This document shows, one piece after another, positions 15,101-20,928 of a stretch of 24,081 nucleotides of DNA. The position numbers were made by a program, and so were the translations under genes. The notes under the pieces are model-generated. The model saw only the letters and a list, made by a program, of their open reading frames with translations. It did no database searches and was not told where the DNA came from. Each line of letters begins with the position of its first letter. The first letter of the stretch is position 1. Source of the DNA: Thiomargarita sp. (GTDB lineage Bacteria > Pseudomonadota > Gammaproteobacteria > Beggiatoales > Beggiatoaceae); the NCBI GenBank assembly GCA_020721025.1, contig DYNO01000018.1, positions 1 through 24,081 on the forward strand, written 5' to 3'.

Positions 15101-17480
15101 AATTAGAGAATTGTTGGTGGGATTGGTGGGAGAGGACGAACCGCAAATTATTGAAGATTTAATCGTTTTCTATCAACAAGATAGCAAAGTGTTGATGGCA
15201 CAATTGACCGAAGCGATAGCACAACAGAACATGAAGGAAATTGCCGTTGCCGCGCACACTTTGAAGTCAAGCAGTGCGAATTTGGGTGCGTTGGCATTGT
15301 CAGAATTGTGTCAAATTTTGGAGCGACAGGCGCGTAACCACGAATTAAGCAATACAACGATATTATTGTCTGAATTAAAATCAGAATATCAACGTGTTAG
15401 TGTGGCTCTACAGCGTATTTTGGATCCAAACGCGATCACTGTCCAACCCGGTCAAATCGCTGCCGCCGTGCCACTCCCGACCGCAGTTACGCCACCACTG
15501 ATTACAGCAGAAATTGTGTTAGCCCAACAGATCAAGCAAAGTTTGTTGGAAATGATTGGCACAGATGATTTTGATATTATTCAAGAATTGTTACAAACCT
15601 ATCTTGATGATGTTGAGCCATTGATGCAATCTATTCGTCAAGCCATTACGACCAATCATGCCATGATGTTGTCTCAAGCAGCACATACCTTGAAATCAAG
15701 TAGTGCCAATTTAGGGATCAATGAACTGTCCGAATTTGCCGCGCAATTGGAACAACAAGGCAAAACCAGCGATATGGCGATGAGTGCCACCGTTTTAGCA
15801 CAATTAGAAGTTGAACATGCGAAAAGTTTGTTAGCTATCAATCTATTACTGCAAAATGATCAATCTGTTTTTGAACAAATTTCATCAGATCAAACTTCGC
15901 CATCCTCGCCACCTTCATCAGAATTGCAACTCACGGTAGAAGAGGTTGAAAATATTGTAAAAACAACGCTATCTGAATTGATTGGCGACGATCAAGATGA
16001 CATCATACGTGAATTAATCAGCACCTATAAAAGTGATGCCGCAGCGTTGATGCAGACTATCCGACAAGCGGTAACACGCTATAATATCAATGAGTTGAGC
16101 ACCGCACTGCGTACTTTCAAGTCTATCAGTGGCAATTTGGGTTTGCAACGATTAAGTGAACTTGCGGGGGAATTAGAAACTCATGCGATAGGGCAGTCGT
16201 TAGATGGTATGGCACAATTGATCGCTTTAGAGCAAGCCTATCAAGTGGTACAGCAGGCTTTGGATAAGTTGTTGGGCATGGCGACCGAGAGTCAGGAACT
16301 GATTGAATCTCAAAATGAAACTCCGAATTTATTACTGGATGGCAATGTTTGGGTGTTGTCCTTGCCAGACCCCGCCGAGGTGAAATTGTTGGTGGTGGAT
16401 GATCAACCTTATGATACTTTGTTATTGAGTAGTTATTTAAAAGATGAAGGTTATCAAGTGCTTACTGCAAATACTGGACAGGACGCGCTGAATATTGTAT
16501 TTAATGAATCTCCCGATATTGTGCTATCCGATGTGATGATGCCTGGCATGGATGGATTTGAAGTGTGTCATCGTATCAAGCAAAATCAACGTAGCGTCTT
16601 GATTCCAGTGGTTTTAATTACTGCGCTGGATGGGCAAAGCGACCGGATTAAAGGGATTAAGGCGGGGGCGGATGAATTTTTGTCGAAGCCGATTAACCGC
16701 GAAGAATTGATGGCGCGGGTGCGGTCATTGTTGCGTTATCAGCGGGCGCGGGCGCAGTTGGAAGAGGCACAAAAAGAACATCTCAAGAGCATGTTTAAAC
16801 GTTACGTGTCGCCAAAATTGGTGGACGAAATTTTGATTCATCCCAGCAAGGCTGAATTTGCCCTCGTTGACCAACAAAATCGGTTGGATGCGGTGATTTT
16901 ATTTGCAGATTTACGTGGTTTTACGGCAATGTCGGAGCTATTACAGCCAAGAGACGTGGTGAAATTACTCAACGAATTTTTTACAATGTTGACTGAAGTT
17001 GGCTATCGTTATGACGGCACCAGTTTTAATATGTCAGGTGATTGTTTATTAATTGGTTTTGGCGTGCCGTTTCATCAAATCAATGCCGCGCAACGTTCGA
17101 TCAATGCCGCAATTGAAATACAGTCAGAATTTGTGAAATTGGAAGAAGTGTGGCGGGAAACTTACGGAATTAAGGTGGGATTAGGGATTGGGATTAACAA
17201 GGGCGAATTGATTGTTGGAAATGTAGGTTCTCCTAACTTCATGAGTTACACTGTGATTGGCGATACGGTGAATGTTGCTTCGCGGTTGGTGAGTATGGCG
17301 AAAGATGGAGAGGTCATTTTGTCAAAAACCATTTTAGATGCGTTGGATGATTCGCCGATTGTCCCGTATATTGAAACGCTGGAGCCTGTCAGTTTGAAAG
17401 GTAAATCGCAGTTGCAACAAGTCTTTAAGCTGGAAACCCGACATTTGGGCGAAGTCATGGAAAAGTTAATTGTACACTGA
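12156..17480 (+). CDS. Giant CHASE8-HAMP hybrid kinase / four-HPt phosphorelay / class III nucleotide cyclase
   Basis: This 1774-residue inner-membrane protein combines sensor, phosphorelay and output in one chain. Order: TM1 (about 13-32); CHASE8-like periplasmic domain (VIGANTVASLVFFESESAE); TM2 (about 154-178); HAMP; coiled coil; HisKA with His292 (FLANMSHEIRTPLNAVIG); HATPase with DTGIGIP and GGTGLGLAIS; REC1 (Asp580); REC2 (Asp720); HPt1-3 with His891, His1034 and His1177; HPt4 with Arg1319 at that position; REC3 (Asp1459); coiled linker with FKRYVSPKLVDEIL; class III cyclase. The cyclase has both metal-binding Asp residues (Asp1585 in FADLRGFT and Asp1629 in MSGDCLL) and the transition-state pair in IGDTVNVASRL. 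The usual adenine-selecting Lys is Asn1625. GGAG and AGGG just upstream favour the ATG at 12156 over an in-frame TTG at 12129. The expected product is cAMP or cGMP, with specificity uncertain. The architecture recalls cyanobacterial CyaC-type kinase-cyclase fusions but adds two receivers, an HPt array and a YfiR partner. Confidence 0.95.
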   Translation: MISFANLSIKHKLILITMLINIIALLAASAFFAANEVASLRNAMVRDYSVLARVIGANTVASLVFFESESAEKTLSALSAEPHVTAAVIYDRHGQIFAEYRRSDQKQLVAPKVEEPGHQFTHTNLDLFEAITFNKAQKIGTLYIQSDLQKINQLLLEYVGIVAAILAISSLLAFFLATRLQALISRPILHLVSIADSVTKNNDYSIRAKRYGSDELGMLVDAVNEMLAQIQNRDQMLARHREELEEEVKLRTAELSRINIDLEEMVEDLQEAKEAAEVASRTKTEFLANMSHEIRTPLNAVIGMTGLLLETDLSSEQLDFVETVRTSGDSLLSLINDILDFSKNDAGKLELEVHPFNVRECVESALELVAPKTAEKGLELTAYFDKHVPIHLSGDVTRLRQVLVNLLSNAVKFTEKGEIVVMVSGHFLGNGKVEMYFAVKDTGIGIPTDRMDRLFRSFSQVDTSTTRKYGGTGLGLAISKHLCELMGGRLWVESEMDKGSTFHFTILTNAISQETVEFKDKQLALAHKRVLIVDDNYTNRRILSLQVQSWDMDVESAMSGEDALEKLSHTPQPFDIAILDMQMPEMDGLMLAQQIRKNHGSVMPLLMLTLLSRQQTAIEPGLFAAYLVKPVKSSQLFDCLIDIFSQKNIRANYRVEARPRELLTVEHRPLRILLTEDNVTNQKVALLLLKKMNYTADVAANGLEAVQAVSRQQYDVILMDVQMPEMDGFQATQQIRLRNDPHRPYIIAMTAHAMRGYREKCLEAGMDNYVTKPVRPEELAAALLRCPHALVKVESEQKTAISPDLPAQSLTSAQSAILPKQPIETKVDNTSEKIKELTLKIREALEALVGDDDELCAELIQTYLEGSTTLTTDLQTAVPENNPKKMEHAAHSLKSSSASLGATQLADLAKYLEKQGRNGDMSDAAVKVAELLQEYDAVSQALWQILHKTDTQEVVATPIVAQPLTTTVIIPPATATDTLETEIRELLVGLVGEDEPQIIEDLIVFYQQDSKVLMAQLTEAIAQQNMKEIAVAAHTLKSSSANLGALALSELCQILERQARNHELSNTTILLSELKSEYQRVSVALQRILDPNAITVQPGQIAAAVPLPTAVTPPLITAEIVLAQQIKQSLLEMIGTDDFDIIQELLQTYLDDVEPLMQSIRQAITTNHAMMLSQAAHTLKSSSANLGINELSEFAAQLEQQGKTSDMAMSATVLAQLEVEHAKSLLAINLLLQNDQSVFEQISSDQTSPSSPPSSELQLTVEEVENIVKTTLSELIGDDQDDIIRELISTYKSDAAALMQTIRQAVTRYNINELSTALRTFKSISGNLGLQRLSELAGELETHAIGQSLDGMAQLIALEQAYQVVQQALDKLLGMATESQELIESQNETPNLLLDGNVWVLSLPDPAEVKLLVVDDQPYDTLLLSSYLKDEGYQVLTANTGQDALNIVFNESPDIVLSDVMMPGMDGFEVCHRIKQNQRSVLIPVVLITALDGQSDRIKGIKAGADEFLSKPINREELMARVRSLLRYQRARAQLEEAQKEHLKSMFKRYVSPKLVDEILIHPSKAEFALVDQQNRLDAVILFADLRGFTAMSELLQPRDVVKLLNEFFTMLTEVGYRYDGTSFNMSGDCLLIGFGVPFHQINAAQRSINAAIEIQSEFVKLEEVWRETYGIKVGLGIGINKGELIVGNVGSPNFMSYTVIGDTVNVASRLVSMAKDGEVILSKTILDALDDSPIVPYIETLEPVSLKGKSQLQQVFKLETRHLGEVMEKLIVH
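14660..16270 (+). repeat. Tandem array of four HPt-domain repeats inside the cyclase gene
   Basis: Four copies of an HPt unit recur with His (or its replacement) at residues 891, 1034, 1177 and 1319. The period is therefore 143, 143 and 142 residues (about 429 bases). Copies 1-3 share the phospho-site pattern AAH(S/T)LKSSSA(S/N)LG; copy 4 reads ALRTFKSISGNLG. Each unit begins with a helix ending in (L/I)(V/I)G(D/E/T)D and is joined to the next by a Pro/Thr/Ser-rich linker. This indicates internal duplication, with copy 4 diverging most. Confidence 0.9.
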
Positions 17481-17530
17481 ACTCAATGCTGAATTATAAG
17501 TAATCATTCATGCCACTTTTTATCATCAAC

Positions 17531-17625
17531 AGCAAGCGTAGGGTGTATAAGCGAAGCGTCATACACCGTTGTGAATGTGAACACTTCAGGTGCATGACAC
17601 TGCGTTTATGCACCCTACGCTTGCT
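17531..17625. repeat. 95-bp palindromic (REP/MITE-like) element between convergent genes
   Basis: A 37-base arm (17531-17567, starting AGCAAGCGTAGGGTG) is the reverse complement of 17589-17625 at 32 of 37 positions, the outer 15 perfectly. The loop is 21 bases. Two of the five mismatches can still form G-U pairs in RNA. The GTAGGGTG...GCGAAGCGTCAT...CACC text resembles a palindrome family scattered through intergenic regions of several bacterial genomes. It sits between the stop codons of the cyclase and rlmE genes and could end transcription from both sides. Confidence 0.8.
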
Positions 17626-17648
17626 AATAAAATGATTTTGAGACAGAA

Positions 17649-18266
17649 TTATCCGCCAGTAAACTGTTTTGCTACCACATAAACTTCGGAAGAACGACTG
17701 CGCGATGCATCGGGTTTCCGTATCATCACTTGTTTAAAAAGCTGTCGTAAGCTCTTGATATACTGATCAGAACCTTCCCCTTGAAACATTTTCGTCAAAA
17801 AAGTTCCACCCGGTTTTAATACTTCATGCGCCAAATCTCGCGCCAATTCTGCCAATAACATCGCTCGTGGTTGATCAACTTGCTTCATTCCCATCATATT
17901 CGGTGACATATCGGACATCACCAAGTCAGCTTTATGTTCACCCAATAAGTTTAATAGTTCGGCTAAAACGGTTTCTTCCCGAAAATCGCCTTGAATAAAA
18001 GTCACATCGGGTAAGGTGTCCATTGGTAAAATATCGAGTGCAATCAAGCGCGTTTGCCCGTTCATTTGTCGCATGACCCACTGTGACCATCCCCCCGGTG
18101 CCGCGCCTAAATCAATAATCGTCATGCCGGGGCGAAATAGGTGGTCTCGTTCGTTAATTTGCGCCAATTTATACACCGCCCGCGAACGAAATCCGTCTTG
18201 ATGTGCTTGTTTTACATACTTATCGGTTTCATGTTCCTGTAACCAACGGGGACTACTTTTGCTCAT
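17649..18266 (-). CDS. rlmE: 23S rRNA (uridine(2552)-2'-O)-methyltransferase RlmE (FtsJ/RrmJ)
   Basis: RlmE methylates the 2'-O of U2552 in the A loop of 23S rRNA using S-adenosylmethionine, a late step of 50S maturation. The 205-residue protein has the Rossmann SAM motif DLGAAPGGWSQW (52-63) and the family's K-D-K-E catalytic set at Lys33 (SRAVYKL), Asp119 (MSDMSPN), Lys159 (FLTKMFQG) and Glu194 (SSEVYVV). Length is close to E. coli RlmE (209). Unlike in E. coli, ftsH is not downstream; the gene stands alone, convergent with the cyclase gene. No strong Shine-Dalgarno is visible. A 13-base tandem repeat lies just upstream. Confidence 0.96.
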   Translation of the reverse strand: MSKSSPRWLQEHETDKYVKQAHQDGFRSRAVYKLAQINERDHLFRPGMTIIDLGAAPGGWSQWVMRQMNGQTRLIALDILPMDTLPDVTFIQGDFREETVLAELLNLLGEHKADLVMSDMSPNMMGMKQVDQPRAMLLAELARDLAHEVLKPGGTFLTKMFQGEGSDQYIKSLRQLFKQVMIRKPDASRSRSSEVYVVAKQFTGG

Positions 18267-18277
18267 GGGCGAATCAA

Positions 18278-18303
18278 TCGGTTAAAAAAATCGGTTAAAA
18301 AAT
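18278..18303. repeat. Two tandem copies of a 13-bp sequence upstream of rlmE
   Basis: ATCGGTTAAAAAA occurs twice without a gap (18278-18290 and 18291-18303), 12 bases upstream of the rlmE start codon. It falls in the likely leader or promoter of that gene. It is probably a slippage duplication. Confidence 0.7.
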
Positions 18304-18534
18304 TAGAATGTCAAGAAAAATTCTGTGATTATCAAAATAATTCGGAGTTGGGCGTAATAAAATATATTTTTAAAACAAGATATTATCGGTCAAGAGCCAC
18401 AATAATTGATTAAAAAATAAAAAATCAGCGACGGGTTTTTAACTGCTTTGCGTTTAAACAAGTAAGAACGTCATCAATGAATCATTTGCTCTATTGGCGA
18501 TGATTCAGACAATTTTACCAAAAAGGATAGTATC

Positions 18535-19155
18535 ATGAAAACGTTGACAACCCTGTCTGTTGCAATTCTCCTCAGTTTCACTACACAAGTGACGCTGGCT
18601 CGTCCACATCATAATGCTCAAAACTCGACAATGCCACAAAGCGAACAAACTCGTCAAGATCATCATCAAGCACGAGTGACGGAGATTTTGTCTCGGTTCG
18701 ATTTAAATCAAGATGGACAAATCGGTTTGGATGAAGTACAGTCAATCCACGGTGATGAATTTGCGAAATTGGATTTAGACAGCAACGGGTTGATTAGTTT
18801 TGCAGAATTTCAACAAGCCGCTCCTCGTCATGGTGGCATGGGTAAGGGTGGAATGGGTAAAGGCGGACGTGGACATCATCCCCCAGCGATGAACGGTTGC
18901 CCAACTGCTGCGACTACCACGACGGATACCACCACCGATACCACAACAACCAGATGTCAACCGCCAGCAGATCGGGCGCAACATCAACAAGCGCATTTTA
19001 CTCGGTTAGATACGGATGGAGATGGGCAGGTTTCCAAAGCAGAATTTGTTGCCAATTTGCCCCTGTTTGACCGCCATGATTGTGATGAAAATGGGGTAAT
19101 TACGCAAACCGAATTACTCAATCCATCATGCACAACGACAACCACAACGCAGTAA
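18535..19155 (+). CDS. Secreted four-EF-hand calcium-binding protein
   Basis: This 206-residue protein has a Sec signal peptide (MKTLTTLSVAILLSF..., cleavage near LA/RP at 22-23). Four EF-hand loops are visible: DLNQDGQIGLDE (56-67), DLDSNGLISFAE (80-91), DTDGDGQVSKAE (159-170) and DCDENGVITQTE (182-193). All have acidic residues at positions 1, 3 (or Asn) and 12. The two pairs are split by a low-complexity linker: Gly/Met/Lys repeats (GGMGKGG), a His-Pro patch and a Thr/Asp-rich run. Cys122 and Cys141 flank that run, and Cys183 and Cys199 lie near the end. It should bind calcium or another divalent metal in the periplasm. AAGGA at 18523-18527 gives a good ribosome binding site. It precedes an ECF sigma factor gene by 63 bases. 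Confidence 0.88.
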   Translation: MKTLTTLSVAILLSFTTQVTLARPHHNAQNSTMPQSEQTRQDHHQARVTEILSRFDLNQDGQIGLDEVQSIHGDEFAKLDLDSNGLISFAEFQQAAPRHGGMGKGGMGKGGRGHHPPAMNGCPTAATTTTDTTTDTTTTRCQPPADRAQHQQAHFTRLDTDGDGQVSKAEFVANLPLFDRHDCDENGVITQTELLNPSCTTTTTTQ

Positions 19156-19218
19156 TTGCTATTTCACAATAATGATACCGATAGATGTCTATCTCATTGT
19201 TTATTTGGGTGTGAGCCG

Positions 19219-19767
19219 ATGAGCGAATTGACTGATGACGTGCTCATGTCGCAGATTCAGCAACAAGATGAACACGCGCTCACCCTCTTGGTTGATAGAC
19301 ATCTCACTGCATTGCACGCTTTCGCCCGGCGGATGTTGGGAAATACCGCGGATGCGGAAGATATTGTACAAGAAGCATTTTTGCGAGTTTGGTATCGCGC
19401 CCACACTTGGCAGCCGGGGCAGGCAAAATTATCAACTTGGTTGCATCGTATCGTGCATAATTTATGTATTGATTTACAACGACATCGCAAAGGCGAAAAG
19501 ATGAACATCAATATTGAAACGATTCAAGATGAACTTGCTGCGCCCAGCAATACGCCAGAGGAAAATTTGCTTGAAGAACAAACGTCCCAACAAGTCGAGT
19601 GTGCCTTGCAAGAATTGCCAGAAAAACAACGCAGTGCCATCATTTTATGTCATTATCAAGGCATGAGCAATCGTCAAGCCGCCGAAGTGTTAAATGTCAG
19701 TGTCACCGCCCTAGAATCATTAATGGCGAGGGGACGCAAGACGTTGCGACAAAGATTACAAGCATAA
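19219..19767 (+). CDS. ECF-type RNA polymerase sigma-70 factor
   Basis: This 182-residue extracytoplasmic function sigma factor has only sigma regions 2 and 4. Region 2 spans about 20-95, with DAEDIVQEAFLRVW and STWLHRIVHNLCIDLQR for core binding and -10 recognition. Region 4 spans about 125-180, with LPEKQRSAIILCHYQGMSN and the helix-turn-helix NRQAAEVLNVSVTALESLM for -35 recognition. I chose the ATG at 19219 because the family starts close to that point; an in-frame TTG at 19156 directly after the previous stop would add an unlikely 21-residue tail. The following gene encodes a probable membrane anti-sigma factor and the one after it a periplasmic sensor, an arrangement similar in logic to the cnrYXH nickel/cobalt system. 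Promoter targets are unknown; autoregulation is likely. Confidence 0.92.
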   Translation: MSELTDDVLMSQIQQQDEHALTLLVDRHLTALHAFARRMLGNTADAEDIVQEAFLRVWYRAHTWQPGQAKLSTWLHRIVHNLCIDLQRHRKGEKMNINIETIQDELAAPSNTPEENLLEEQTSQQVECALQELPEKQRSAIILCHYQGMSNRQAAEVLNVSVTALESLMARGRKTLRQRLQA

Positions 19768-19778
19768 GGAAAGATTTT

Positions 19779-20282
19779 ATGAATAATCAAGAATACGACA
19801 TGGATGAATCACAATTTGCCCGGATTGTTGCGATATATGGTGGTGAAATACAGCACTTTCCTGAAGAATATCAGGCAGCGGCGCAACAACTTTTAACCCA
19901 TTCCCATACCGCCCGTCAAACCCAGCAAACGGCATTAACGCTCGATAACTTATTGAATACGGTTAAAATTCCATCTCCTTCGCCCTTGTTACGTCAACGA
20001 ATTTTACGAGCCGCCCGCGCCGCCACTGCTCCCGATATCTGGCAACGCTTATGGCAATGGACAATCGGCAGTAGCCCAACTGAGTATTTATGGCGACCGG
20101 CGGTGACTTTTTTGCTCCCCTTATTGCTTGGTCTGACGATAGGTTTTTATTCCGTGCAAAATATCAACAATGACATTCATGCGCAAACCCCCGCCTCACT
20201 GAACATGCAAACCACTTCAATTGAACAAGAAATTGATCTGCTGGGTTTAAGTAACGATGAATTTTCAGGATGGGAGCAATGA
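19779..20282 (+). CDS. Probable membrane-bound anti-sigma factor
   Basis: This 167-residue protein has a cytoplasmic helical N-terminal part (1-100, starting MNNQEYDMDESQFARIVAIY), one membrane segment (about 106-126, LWRPAVTFLLPLLLGLTIGF) and a short periplasmic tail. It has no recognisable zinc-binding anti-sigma motif (HxxxCxxC). The anti-sigma role is inferred from topology and position directly after the ECF sigma gene. AAGGAAAG at 19766-19773 overlaps the sigma stop codon and lies 5 bases before the ATG, so translation is probably coupled. The next gene starts within this stop codon (ATGA). Confidence 0.7.
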   Translation: MNNQEYDMDESQFARIVAIYGGEIQHFPEEYQAAAQQLLTHSHTARQTQQTALTLDNLLNTVKIPSPSPLLRQRILRAARAATAPDIWQRLWQWTIGSSPTEYLWRPAVTFLLPLLLGLTIGFYSVQNINNDIHAQTPASLNMQTTSIEQEIDLLGLSNDEFSGWEQ

Positions 20283-20770
20283 ATATTAACCGACAAACAC
20301 TCGTTGCAGTCGTATTATTGACCTCATTGACTTGCAATGTTTTTCTCGGTGGTTTTTTACTCGGCAAACATTTGGGACATCCTCATCGTGGTTTTCCGCC
20401 CCCGCCCGGTATGGAACCACCACCGCCAGAATTGAATTTTTTGCGTGAGTTACCGCCCGAAAGTCGCGACAAAATTCGTCCATTGTTGCAAGCGCATAGA
20501 AAAGCCATGCAACCAGAATTCGAGCAGATGCGGCAAGCCCAACAAGCCGTTTTTGAGCAGTTAGCGGCTGAAAATTTCAATGCCACCGCGTTAGCCACTG
20601 CATTTTCACAATTACAACAAGAGCGTAGCCGAGTGCATGATATCATGAGTCAACTGATGGTCAATGCTGCCAGCCAACTGGATAAAAATGAACGACTGGC
20701 ATTAGCGAAATCCATGCGTAGTAGAAGAGGTCATCATCCGCCGCCGCCCCCACCTGATCAAAATGATTAA
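20279..20770 (+). CDS. Periplasmic metal/stress sensor, CnrX/ZraP-like (Metal_resist family)
   Basis: This 163-residue protein has an N-terminal signal anchor (about 7-28, TLVAVVLLTSLTCNVFLGGF). A His/Pro-rich stretch follows (HLGHPHRGFPPPPG), then a long helical hairpin (about 52-145, LPPESRDKIRPLLQAHRKAM onward) typical of the Metal_resist/Spy-like heavy-metal sensor fold, and a second His-Pro tail (RGHHPPPPPPD). It likely sits in the periplasm, senses metal or envelope damage and controls release of the anti-sigma factor encoded just before it. I chose the ATG at 20279, which overlaps the previous stop by 4 bases (ATGA). An in-frame ATG at 20270 is possible, but GGGAG at 20272-20276 fits neither start perfectly. 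Confidence 0.8.
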   Translation: MNINRQTLVAVVLLTSLTCNVFLGGFLLGKHLGHPHRGFPPPPGMEPPPPELNFLRELPPESRDKIRPLLQAHRKAMQPEFEQMRQAQQAVFEQLAAENFNATALATAFSQLQQERSRVHDIMSQLMVNAASQLDKNERLALAKSMRSRRGHHPPPPPPDQND

Positions 20771-20928
20771 AAACATTGGGTTGAGATTCGTCAACAGTCA
20801 GTAAAATTTTATCCAGATTTTCAAAATGATACTGATAAATTTGACGAAACTCACCACCCATTTTAAAATGCTCAAAACCTAAATCTGCTGCGAGACAACC
20901 CATTTTCCCCGTTAAAAAACATTTTCTG

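Noticed and set aside
19156..19218. TTG start extending the sigma factor by 21 residues
   Set aside because: ECF sigma factors start near the chosen ATG, and the extension (Cys/His rich) has no family match.
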